A DNA stretch of 30,849 nt from a virus, in the IMG/VR virus record IMGVR_UViG_3300027872_000022, positions 1 to 30,849 of that record. The stretch is one strand, 5' to 3'. Below the pieces are notes generated by a model. That model was given only the letters and a program-made list of their open reading frames with translations. It did no database searches and was not told the origin of the DNA. The stretch's first letter is position 1, and every line of letters starts with the position of its first letter. Below are positions 13,142-20,359 of this stretch, one piece after another. A program made the position numbers and the translations under genes.

Positions 13142-13169
13142 TTTACACGCGAGCGAATCCGTGTATAAT
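13142..13169 (+). promoter_or_regulatory. Internal rightward sigma-70 promoter of the same family as 1641-1669
   Basis: TTTACA (13142-13147), a 16-base spacer and TATAAT (13164-13169). It shares TTTACACG, GCG and GTG(G)TATAAT with the promoter at 1641-1669. The RNA would start near 13176, about 20 bases before the gene at 13196, which has AAGGAG. It gives the last four plus-strand genes their own transcription start. Confidence 0.8.
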
Positions 13170-13195
13170 AGGGGCTGGCTAAAGTAAGGAGACCT

Positions 13196-13411
13196 ATGAT
13201 GCCTGCAGTACGCAAGAGCCCCAAAGTTAAGGCAACCAGCGATAGCGTCGGTGCTCAGCTTGCAATGATGCGTAAGCGTGGATCGAAAAACTGCGAGAAC
13301 CCTGAGTGTGGTAAGAGATTCAAGGGACTCGCGATCACCAACTACTGCTCGGACGAGTGCCGGTTCAGGGCTGCGTACCTGCGCCGACGCGAGGTCGAAG
13401 CGGGAAAATAG
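13196..13411 (+). CDS. Small zinc-finger-like phage protein
   Basis: The product is 71 residues. A basic N-terminus (VRKSPKVKATSD) precedes a four-cysteine module, NCENPECGKRFKGLA followed by NYCSDECRFRAAYLRRR. The C-x4-C...C-x3-C layout with a following basic helix is typical of small treble-clef or MYM-like zinc fingers found in phages. It probably binds nucleic acid. AAGGAG precedes two adjacent ATGs (13196 and 13199), either of which could serve. It is the first gene after the promoter at 13142-13169, so it may be made at high level or at a separate time from the replication genes. Confidence 0.75.
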   Translation: MMPAVRKSPKVKATSDSVGAQLAMMRKRGSKNCENPECGKRFKGLAITNYCSDECRFRAAYLRRREVEAGK

Positions 13412-13421
13412 GAACTAAAAA

Positions 13422-13652
13422 ATGACAGTGTTGAAACAGCACAGGAAGGCGAGCCTCGAACTCGAAGGGCGCAAGCTCATAGGAAAGTTCGAGGTGAGCC
13501 TGACCAACCAAGGCGACCGCAAGGAGCTGGTCGATGTGATCAACGAGTGTCGCAAGCAGCTCAGGGAGTTTGACCCTGCGAAGGCTGCGAAGCGTAAGCC
13601 AACCGGTCCAGCCAAGAAGAAGGCAGCAGGGAAACGTCGCAAGCAAAGATGA
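13422..13652 (+). CDS. Hypothetical basic protein with H1-like tail
   Basis: The product is 76 residues. Residues 1-47 alternate charged and hydrophobic positions (LELEGRKLIGKFEVSLTN, ELVDVINECRKQL), suggesting a small alpha/beta fold. Residues 50-76 are almost only Lys, Arg, Ala, Pro and Gly (AKAAKRKPTGPAKKK), much like histone H1 tails and like the tails on the SSB and Sak4-like proteins here. It probably binds DNA or RNA nonspecifically. It overlaps the start of the HAD-like gene by four bases and follows the zinc-finger gene by ten. Confidence 0.7.
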   Translation: MTVLKQHRKASLELEGRKLIGKFEVSLTNQGDRKELVDVINECRKQLREFDPAKAAKRKPTGPAKKKAAGKRRKQR

Positions 13653-14116
13653 AGACGATCATGGTTGACCTCGAAGGCACGATGAGCGATCACACTGACC
13701 GCTTACGTGTCCTTGAGGCGACCACTGCAGCTGACCCCAAGAACCGAGAAGCGTGGAAGACATACTACAAAGGACTCCCCGACGACGAGCCCCGCATGGA
13801 TGTCATCCGCGCTGTTCGAGAGTGGATCCGCAGGGAACACTTCTTGATGGTCTACACCACACGGTTCGCTAACAAGTACAGACACGAAGAGGAGTGGCTG
13901 AAAGGTCACGAGCTGTGGGAGCACATCGAGCTACTGCAGCGAGAGCCCACGGAAACTCAGATCAAAGGTCCGAACCTTGTTGCTATCTGGGCTGGATCTA
14001 TCCGACCTGATATCCTCGTCGATGATCGAGAGGATGTACGCAATCTCGTGAAGGAACACTCGCCTGACACCACTGTGCTAGGACTGGAGGACTTTCATGG
14101 ACGCGAAGTGCACTGA
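13649..14116 (+). CDS. HAD-superfamily phosphatase-like protein
   Basis: The product is 155 residues. HAD motif I is VDLEGTMSDH (Asp7, Glu9, Thr11), motif II is MVYTTRF (Thr70 or Thr71), Lys106 may be motif III, and motif IV is ILVDDRED (Asp125, Asp126). The layout resembles the phosphatase domain of polynucleotide kinases and small phage 5'-nucleotidases. Likely substrates are nucleotides or DNA/RNA 3'-phosphates. The usual second Asp of motif I, the general acid/base, is Glu here, which may change activity. It is translated in the segment served by the promoter at 13142. I do not see a kinase domain, so a full end-healing enzyme is not present. Confidence 0.75.
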   Translation: MKTIMVDLEGTMSDHTDRLRVLEATTAADPKNREAWKTYYKGLPDDEPRMDVIRAVREWIRREHFLMVYTTRFANKYRHEEEWLKGHELWEHIELLQREPTETQIKGPNLVAIWAGSIRPDILVDDREDVRNLVKEHSPDTTVLGLEDFHGREVH

Positions 14117-14378
14117 CGGCTTTCTATTCCACCGCTGGACGTACGACTACACGTGCGGTCGGTGTGGGATCACCGGGCACGTCCGGGGAAGCCCATCCTC
14201 CGAGAAATGGGCGGACGACCTGTCTGAGTCTGCATTGCTCTCGCCAGCCCACCCTGTTGATCGGCAGGTCCAACACGATTCCCACCAAGATTTCCTCGAC
14301 GCTGCATCGACTGCTTCTGCTGGAAGCCACGGAACGGCATCGCTCGACCTCCCGGCATTCTTGCGTCGTCCGGTCTAA
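14097..14378 (+). CDS. Small Cys/His protein convergent with the virion operon
   Basis: GGAGG lies six bases before the ATG, which is 20 bases inside the HAD-like gene. The first 35 residues contain Cys5, His12, Cys20, Cys23 and His27 (YTCGRCGITGH), a plausible single zinc site. From about residue 25 on, the frame runs opposite the end of the minus-strand gene at 14170 and is Ser/Ala/His-rich. The total is 93 residues. The N-terminal portion looks protein-like, and the rest may simply be open by chance against the other gene. The function is unknown. Confidence 0.45.
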   Translation: MDAKCTDGFLFHRWTYDYTCGRCGITGHVRGSPSSEKWADDLSESALLSPAHPVDRQVQHDSHQDFLDAASTASAGSHGTASLDLPAFLRRPV

Positions 14379-16179
14379 GCATCTCGGGGCGACCTCCCGG
14401 CATGCCACCCGGTCCACCCGGCTGCACACGACCACCCATACCCGGACGAGGCTGCGGACCACCTAGCTGCTTCATCGGACCACGCATCCCCGGTGCCACC
14501 ATGCCACGACGACCACCACCTCGTTGCTGCGCCATCTTCTGACGCATCATGTTCATCATCTGCGGATTCGGACGTCGCGCATCGTTACCGCGCATCGGTG
14601 ATCGTCGTCCACCCGGCATACGTTGCGGTCCTCGACCACGGAAGCCACCTCGTGTTGGACGTTGCATCGCAGCTTGCATCTGAGGGGAGCCTCTCCTGCC
14701 CATCGAACCTCGTTGGCGTTGCATCGCCTGTGCCAGTCCACCCGCTTGCATTTCCAAAGGCTCCTCCTCCTCGATCAGTTGTGGTGCTTCTGTGTAGAAT
14801 CCTGGCGTGCCACCGGCAACGACGTTGCCACCACCCCCACCACCGCTAAGGATGTCAGACACCCTCGCCTTGTGCTGTCGTAACTGTTCACGTTGGGGCG
14901 ATTGTTTCCCAGCCATCTCGGGGTAGGCAATCACCTCGCGCAGCTGGTCCTGCTGTTCACGTTGCTGGTTCCACCCCTCGTACTCTGCTCGTGCAGGGTC
15001 GTCTGCAGGCAAGTGTGCAAGTGGATCTTCCTTCATCGCCTCCTGCGAGGTGCGGTCGTAATTTGTCCACGTCGGATCGATGATGCCGTACTTGTTGTAG
15101 ATCTCTTCAGCGATGGAGCCTGGATCGAAGTCAGTGCCGGTGCGCGTGCTGGGTTGAGGAATTGCATAGCCACCAGCTCGTGTTGCATCTTCCAATCCAC
15201 CCACAGGTTCCAGCGCACTGAGTCGTGTGCCCGCCTTCTGTCCGATGTTGTAGAGCATGTTGCTGAACATGCCTGTCGGTTCCATGGACCCGTACTGGTT
15301 GTAGATCTGAAGCAGTCCTGCCTTCTCCTTTTCCTTTTGGGCAGCTTCATACTCAGCCAGTTGCTCAGGTGTCATCCCTTGTTTCTTCGCCTTCTCGATC
15401 ATCTCAGCGAGACCACCGAACTGATACCCTTTCACTTTCTTGTCAGCAGCAACGAACTCCTTCGCTACGGCACGTGACGGTCCGCCACCGGGCTTCTTCC
15501 ATCCGTGTGCAACAGCTCGCATGAGCTTCGCCTGTGCTGGTGATTTTGATGGCACTCTTCCACCCTCCGCGTTTCCCGTAGGTTTCATAAACATGTGTTC
15601 CATGCCCTTCAGTCCGTAGCTGTACGGATCATCCAGAGCACTGAAACGTCTCAGCAGACCTTCCGCCTGTCCCAGGTGCTCTCCCGGTCCACTTTGAAAG
15701 CCCCTCACAACATCAGTCAAGCCACCGGGTTCGTCCATGCCTGATGCATACGCTGTCCCCAACTTCGTTGCAGTGCCAATAGCTGTCTGCGTTGCAGGTG
15801 CTATCGCCGCACCACTGGCGGAACTTGCAGCGGCTCCTAATCCCGACGCAGCTGCGCCTCCACCGATAGCTCCAGCGATCATCCCTGCTACATCTTGCAC
15901 TTGCTTACCGGGACCGATGTCGATCCCTTCTGACATTGCTTGCTGGTAGTCGTGCGCAGTTGCACCACCCAGCTGATTAACTAACGCACGGTCGTCTCGG
16001 TTGAGGATCTTGTTCCACATCTTGGTGCTGAGTGGATCGACACCCAGGATCAAACGCTTCGGATCGTCCTTGAGCCCCTTCCACAGATTTTTGAAGTGCG
16101 ACTTCTCAAACTTCAGTACCTTCTTGAGGAAGCCACCGAGTCCGAGATGTGGGTAAGCTTGTTCAGGTCCGGGGTGCAT
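14170..16179 (-). CDS. Probable virion/ejection protein with long RG/M-rich tail
   Basis: The product is 669 residues. Residues about 96-145 are Gly/Ala-rich and hydrophobic, as in membrane-active ejection proteins. Residues 213-258 hold SPAQAKLMRAVAHGW followed by AVAKEFVAADK and YQFGGLAEM, a module I recall from many phage structural proteins. Residues about 280-445 are charged and helical. Residues 478-669 are low complexity, rich in Arg, Gly, Met, Pro and Gln (GGFRGRGPQRMPGGRR), with QAGGLAQAMQ and QQGGLARAMQ at their borders. It is the last gene of the leftward operon, and GGAGG precedes its start. An RNA- or DNA-binding disordered tail is likely. Exact virion location is unknown. Confidence 0.7.
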   Translation of the reverse strand: MHPGPEQAYPHLGLGGFLKKVLKFEKSHFKNLWKGLKDDPKRLILGVDPLSTKMWNKILNRDDRALVNQLGGATAHDYQQAMSEGIDIGPGKQVQDVAGMIAGAIGGGAAASGLGAAASSASGAAIAPATQTAIGTATKLGTAYASGMDEPGGLTDVVRGFQSGPGEHLGQAEGLLRRFSALDDPYSYGLKGMEHMFMKPTGNAEGGRVPSKSPAQAKLMRAVAHGWKKPGGGPSRAVAKEFVAADKKVKGYQFGGLAEMIEKAKKQGMTPEQLAEYEAAQKEKEKAGLLQIYNQYGSMEPTGMFSNMLYNIGQKAGTRLSALEPVGGLEDATRAGGYAIPQPSTRTGTDFDPGSIAEEIYNKYGIIDPTWTNYDRTSQEAMKEDPLAHLPADDPARAEYEGWNQQREQQDQLREVIAYPEMAGKQSPQREQLRQHKARVSDILSGGGGGGNVVAGGTPGFYTEAPQLIEEEEPLEMQAGGLAQAMQRQRGSMGRRGSPQMQAAMQRPTRGGFRGRGPQRMPGGRRSPMRGNDARRPNPQMMNMMRQKMAQQRGGGRRGMVAPGMRGPMKQLGGPQPRPGMGGRVQPGGPGGMPGGRPEMLRPDDARMPGGRAMPFRGFQQKQSMQRRGNLGGNRVGPADQQGGLARAMQTQTGRPPISRRMGFPGRAR

Positions 16180-16751
16180 CAGTCTTCCTCCACCTGCCCA
16201 GTCTTACCGTCGATGAGAACGTTGTCTGGCTTCGGTTTGATGAGTGCGAGGATGCTCGACATCACTTCCATTCTCGTCTCGTCACGCAGACCCAACGGAG
16301 CGTTGTCATCTGCACCACCATGCATACCCACCTGCTGACGATCCTTCCAGTTCTCGCGCTGCCTGTTAGTGAGCCACAACTTGATCGCAGCGATGTCTGG
16401 CTTGTAATGCTTCTGCGTGTCAGCTCGGATGATGTCACCGTCCCACTGGAAGATCTTCTCCTCGTCGTGGGTGTAGCCGACCGCACTCTGGTACAGAGCT
16501 GACAGCACAGCTGCATCAGCATCGGTGTAGCCCTCAACGAGTGCGTCCTGAAACAGGGGGTACTGCTTCTTCCAGAGCTTTATCATGCGCGGGTGGATGT
16601 CGAAGATGTCGCACATCTCCTTCTCACTAACACCTCGCATTGCAATCGCTCGCACCTGATCGAGGTGGTCGGGCAGGAACAGACGTTTGCCTTCTGCCAG
16701 CAGTGCACCTGATTGATTGCGTGTGCGTTTGCCTAGATAGGTTGCGCTCAT
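16179..16751 (-). CDS. Terminase small subunit-like protein
   Basis: The product is 190 residues. An N-terminal helix-turn-helix (VRAIAMRGVSEKEMCDIF, HPRMIKLWKKQYP) is followed by ADAAVLSALYQSAVGY and a region ending KLWLTNRQRENWKDRQ. This order (HTH, an acidic ALY..A.GY helix, a short beta hairpin with EEKIFQWDGDII, then W-L-x-N-R-x-x-x-x-W-x-D/R) matches phage small terminases that recognise packaging sites and activate the large subunit. The C-terminal 40 residues would contact partners. A large terminase is not in the window, and finding the small subunit between ejection-like genes is unusual. A regulatory DNA-binding role is an alternative. Confidence 0.75.
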   Translation of the reverse strand: MSATYLGKRTRNQSGALLAEGKRLFLPDHLDQVRAIAMRGVSEKEMCDIFDIHPRMIKLWKKQYPLFQDALVEGYTDADAAVLSALYQSAVGYTHDEEKIFQWDGDIIRADTQKHYKPDIAAIKLWLTNRQRENWKDRQQVGMHGGADDNAPLGLRDETRMEVMSSILALIKPKPDNVLIDGKTGQVEED

Positions 16752-18856
16752 CAGTCCAACATCCTACCCAATGATTGCGTCACGTCTTCCATCTTCTCCA
16801 TGCCGTAGTCACCCAGACCACGCAAGTACTCCATGCCGTAGTCGCCCAAGTCTTTCATCATCTCCTTGTCGAACTCGATGTCAGGTAACTCAGGGGGACC
16901 ACCTTCTTCGAGGTACTGGTTCTCCGCAGCGACAACGTAGCCGCGAAGCTCCTGCATGATGGCTTGAGATTTTGTGGGGTCACCTTTGGCATACACCAGC
17001 TTCAAAAGCCCGTTACGGATCGGCGCGCTCTGAATGACTCGCCCTGCGAGTGCCGAGGTTGCAGCTATCCCCCACAAACCATTCAGGACAGCGAGTCCGA
17101 CAGCAGCGCCACCACCCATCGCAGCAACCATGCCCGAACCCTTACCTGTCTGGGCAGCTAACGAAGTGATCCGCATATACTCACGAGCCCCTTCGAGCAA
17201 CTCTCGTTCACCTTCGTCGAAGAAGACATTCAACATCTTCTTGTTCTTAGGATCGCTGAGGTACTTCACGAAGCCATCCGGATCAGCGATCTGCGGAGCG
17301 TCAGGAGTCCAACCTGCTTTCTCCAGTCCCTTGGTGAGGAAGCGCTGCTTCACTGCTTGCTTCCCTTCGGGCATCAGCTTGTTAAACAGATCATCGATGC
17401 GTTTGGGCACGCCTTGATCTAGAACACGCTCAACGATCTCATCGTCAAGGTTGCCTTGTCGCAGTTGCTTAGCTATCGCAGCGTCAACAACCTGCTCAGA
17501 TTCCTTCACGTATGCACGTTCAAGCAGCTCTTGTGCCTTCGCCGCAGCTTGCCGATGTTCATGCGGTCGCGTGACTTGTGAGGGCCAGTTTGCCGGGTCC
17601 ATGATCTCCTTGTTCTTACCCCAGAAGCGTTGCTTGACCATCCGCGTAATGAAATTGTCAGCGATGTCTTGACCCAGCTCAGTCTCGATGTCGATGCCGT
17701 ACTTGTTAGCGATATCGATGAGTGCATCTGTTCTCGCTGCTTTCTGTCTGATTCTCTGACGACCGATACCTGTGATCGGGATACGCTCAATCGTTTTTAT
17801 GAAGATATTTTGGATAGGACTGATGTACTGCGAGAGAGCATCGGAGGTGTAGATTTTCCGCCCCGTTGACTCTGCATAATCCAGTGCTTGCTGGACACCT
17901 TTGGGTACAACATCAGCAACCTTCCCTATCAGCTCCTTGCCTTTGGTAATGACGTTCGTCAGTGGCTTCACGAGGTGCTCACCCACCTTGCCTGCGACTG
18001 CAGTGAACGCAACGTCTTCGGGATCGAACTCGCCACCCGGCACCGCTGCGTGACCTGCCTCAATCCCTGCTTGAGTGGCACCGAAGGTGCCTGCAGCTTG
18101 GTAGCTCGCTCTACGAACAGCTGCTTTCTCCAGCTGCTGACGCATCGTTGCACTGGCTACTCTAGGCAGCACTGTCTTCACACCCATCGATGCAACTTTA
18201 CCTGCGGGTGTGAACAAAGCACCCAGTCCTAACATCTGCAGTGCGTCCATACCGCTCATGCCGGGACGGTTGATGAGCCCACGTGCACCGGTCTCGTTGT
18301 TGGTCGCGATGATCGCACCGTCCGGTGCATAGCTGATGCCAATGACATCATTAGAAACTGCCTTCAACATGTTCGCGATCTCTTGCGGATCCGTCATGGT
18401 CATCGCAGCTGCTGAGATGGCAGCTCGCTGCCCAACGGTAAGCGTTGCACCTACACCACCACCAGTCTCTTCTGTGGTACGTTCCGGTCCTACCTGCGGA
18501 GCATCACCACCCAGCATCGGTGGCACGAACATCTCGCCCAGCTCCTGCGATGCACGCGACGTCCCCGGCTCCTCCGGAAACTCACTCGGGAACTGTGCCA
18601 GCGGGTTTGCCAGTGGCTGATCCGTCTGCGGTTGAAACTGCGAGAAGGGATCGTCTCCCTGGAATTGGTCAAAGGGGTCTGCCTCAGCAAACGAAACGTC
18701 TGGCTCAGGGAGTTGCTCCTCTACTGCAGCCTGTTCTACTTCAGGTGGGATCTCCCCCGGTGCGTACCCTTGTGCCATCAGCGCTTGGTCTTGCGCCTGC
18801 ATCTCAGCCTGCATACGGAGGAGATCTTCCTCTGTCGTGTAGTCAGTCTCAGCCAT
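16751..18856 (-). CDS. Probable internal virion / DNA ejection protein
   Basis: The product is 701 residues. Residues 1-130 are acidic, Gln/Pro-rich and probably disordered, with repeated DPFDQF and DPFSQF. The middle is a long helical region (LEKAAVRRASYQAAG, KELIGKVADVVPKGVQ, RAYVKESEQVVD). Residues about 575-605 are Gly/Ala-rich and hydrophobic, long enough to cross a membrane. The C-terminus has a tandem 11-residue repeat, LGDYGMEYLRG then LGDYGMEKMED. This build, acidic leader, helices and a late membrane segment, is common among podovirus internal proteins that enter the host envelope with the DNA. There is no lytic transglycosylase motif. The start overlaps the previous stop (TAATG). 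Confidence 0.65.
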   Translation of the reverse strand: MAETDYTTEEDLLRMQAEMQAQDQALMAQGYAPGEIPPEVEQAAVEEQLPEPDVSFAEADPFDQFQGDDPFSQFQPQTDQPLANPLAQFPSEFPEEPGTSRASQELGEMFVPPMLGGDAPQVGPERTTEETGGGVGATLTVGQRAAISAAAMTMTDPQEIANMLKAVSNDVIGISYAPDGAIIATNNETGARGLINRPGMSGMDALQMLGLGALFTPAGKVASMGVKTVLPRVASATMRQQLEKAAVRRASYQAAGTFGATQAGIEAGHAAVPGGEFDPEDVAFTAVAGKVGEHLVKPLTNVITKGKELIGKVADVVPKGVQQALDYAESTGRKIYTSDALSQYISPIQNIFIKTIERIPITGIGRQRIRQKAARTDALIDIANKYGIDIETELGQDIADNFITRMVKQRFWGKNKEIMDPANWPSQVTRPHEHRQAAAKAQELLERAYVKESEQVVDAAIAKQLRQGNLDDEIVERVLDQGVPKRIDDLFNKLMPEGKQAVKQRFLTKGLEKAGWTPDAPQIADPDGFVKYLSDPKNKKMLNVFFDEGERELLEGAREYMRITSLAAQTGKGSGMVAAMGGGAAVGLAVLNGLWGIAATSALAGRVIQSAPIRNGLLKLVYAKGDPTKSQAIMQELRGYVVAAENQYLEEGGPPELPDIEFDKEMMKDLGDYGMEYLRGLGDYGMEKMEDVTQSLGRMLD

Positions 18857-20157
18857 TAGATATCAACCCCCTTCTTACGCAGCGCAGAAATTATTTCTGG
18901 AGAGGGGTTCCCAAACCTCCCCCGGTACGTCTCAAGTAATTCAGGAGTGTAGTTGTTGATCAGGTACTGATTGGAGTCCGGAGTTGGAACTTCTTTCTCT
19001 GCAGCCTGCTCCACCTGCTTCATCTCTGCTGCCGCAGCCTGTTCGCTGCGGAACTGTCGGAACCTTTTAACTGAGAGATCAGTCTTTGGATCCCCTCTAT
19101 CTTGTGCTCTCTGCAGTGCTGCATCTTCCCCAAAGCCAATCATATTTTCATACCGCTTCAGCATGTCATCGATGATTGCAAGGTTGGCTTCTTTACCCTT
19201 CGCAGTACTGGCATTGAGTTCCTCGATCTTCTTGTACTCGAAGTCAGTTTTGGTACCTGTCAACAAGGTCAGCTGATTCAAAACCTCAGCCCCCATGAGC
19301 CTCCGTGCCAGCTGGAAGTCTGCATTTTCACCGATTTCGATACCAAAGAACTGGGCAAGATCTATGAACTTCCCTTTAATTCCACTGGTCGATATGCCTG
19401 CGAAGATTTCACGAGCCCTCACCAACTTGTTGACTGCCAGTGTTGAGTTCAGACCCTGCTCGATCTCATGAGACCTCTTTAATGTGTCATCCCCCGCTGC
19501 TTTCTTCGCAGCCTCAGCCTCCGATACTGCGGTGGGATTGAGGTTGGACACCACCTCCAGAATCTCACCTGTTTCGAGGCCTGTGAAGATGTGCTCCGTC
19601 GTACCATCGCTGTGTACGATGGTTTGTTTTTCTATGTGCCGCCACTTCGTGGGGTCGTCTGGGAACTCAATTTGATCATCGGGGTGGTACACCTTGCTGG
19701 ATCCCCCCAGACGAGCACGTGATGCCTGCAGTAGAGTCTGCTGCTTCACCTCAGCGTCAAGAAGATCCTTCTCAATATTAGTCAGTGCCTCGCGGTGCTC
19801 TCCCCTAGCCTCTCTGACCAGACCTGCAGCAGCACCCACTGACTCACCAAAGCTACCCGTCCGTGTCGGTGCCAACATCCCTTGTGCAAGTGCGAGCCAC
19901 CGACCACTCTTATCAGACTCGATTTTGTCACGTCGCTCAACCAGACGTTGGCGTGCCTCGTCCAGTCGCTTCAGGGCTTGTACGTTAGTCATCGTCTTGC
20001 CAGCCCGACTGGACTGCGTAGGCAGATGAGCGCCTTTCTTTTCAGTCGCCTCTTCTAGTCCGCCGAGAGTTTCGGGAACTACGATGGAAGGATCATCCCG
20101 TTCGTCAGGATCTACACCCGTCGCTGCTGCCAGTCCACCTGCTTGATAATTAGCCAT
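18856..20157 (-). CDS. Probable internal virion protein with N-terminal GGLA motif
   Basis: The product is 433 residues, starting MANYQAGGLAAATG. Residues about 55-150 are strongly helical and charged (LKRLDEARQRLVERRDKI, GEHREALTNIEKDLLDAEVK), a likely coiled coil. A short beta-rich stretch follows (KWRHIEKQTIVHSDGTTEH, FTGLETGEILEVV), then more helices to the end, which closes with ISALRKKGVDI. No enzyme motif is visible. It lies between two other probable internal proteins, with overlapping starts and stops, and resembles the elongated helical ejection proteins of podoviruses. The assignment rests on context and composition. Confidence 0.6.
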   Translation of the reverse strand: MANYQAGGLAAATGVDPDERDDPSIVVPETLGGLEEATEKKGAHLPTQSSRAGKTMTNVQALKRLDEARQRLVERRDKIESDKSGRWLALAQGMLAPTRTGSFGESVGAAAGLVREARGEHREALTNIEKDLLDAEVKQQTLLQASRARLGGSSKVYHPDDQIEFPDDPTKWRHIEKQTIVHSDGTTEHIFTGLETGEILEVVSNLNPTAVSEAEAAKKAAGDDTLKRSHEIEQGLNSTLAVNKLVRAREIFAGISTSGIKGKFIDLAQFFGIEIGENADFQLARRLMGAEVLNQLTLLTGTKTDFEYKKIEELNASTAKGKEANLAIIDDMLKRYENMIGFGEDAALQRAQDRGDPKTDLSVKRFRQFRSEQAAAAEMKQVEQAAEKEVPTPDSNQYLINNYTPELLETYRGRFGNPSPEIISALRKKGVDI

Positions 20158-20345
20158 CAGTCTTCATCCTCAATCCGAACGCCGCCTCGTGCTCGGCTAC
20201 GCATGTCACATTTCTCGTACAGCTCGTTAGCAGCTCGGGCGAACCCCGGATCCTCTCGACCAGTGTTGCTCCCAGTGAGCCCACGCCACCAATCTTTCAC
20301 TCGTGTCCATCCGGATTTTGCTGCCTGCGCCAAGCCGCCCAACAT
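20157..20345 (-). CDS. Small protein with N-terminal GGLA motif
   Basis: The product is 62 residues starting MLGGLAQAAKSGW. Next come an amphipathic Trp-rich helix (TRVKDWWRGLTG), a charged middle (DPGFARAANELYEKCDMRSR) and an acidic end (RIEDED). The stop overlaps the next start (TGATG). There is no clear Shine-Dalgarno, and it lies 14 bases after the preceding gene. The GGLA motif at its second residue matches those of its larger neighbours, which supports a place in the virion or its assembly. The amphipathic helix could touch membrane. The function is unknown. Confidence 0.6.
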   Translation of the reverse strand: MLGGLAQAAKSGWTRVKDWWRGLTGSNTGREDPGFARAANELYEKCDMRSRARGGVRIEDED

Positions 20346-20359
20346 GTAGGGCTCAGCGC

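Noticed and set aside
14893-15477. Plus-strand open frame of 194 codons opposite the RG-tail protein
   Set aside because: It starts without a ribosome site and is antisense to a protein with recognised modules.
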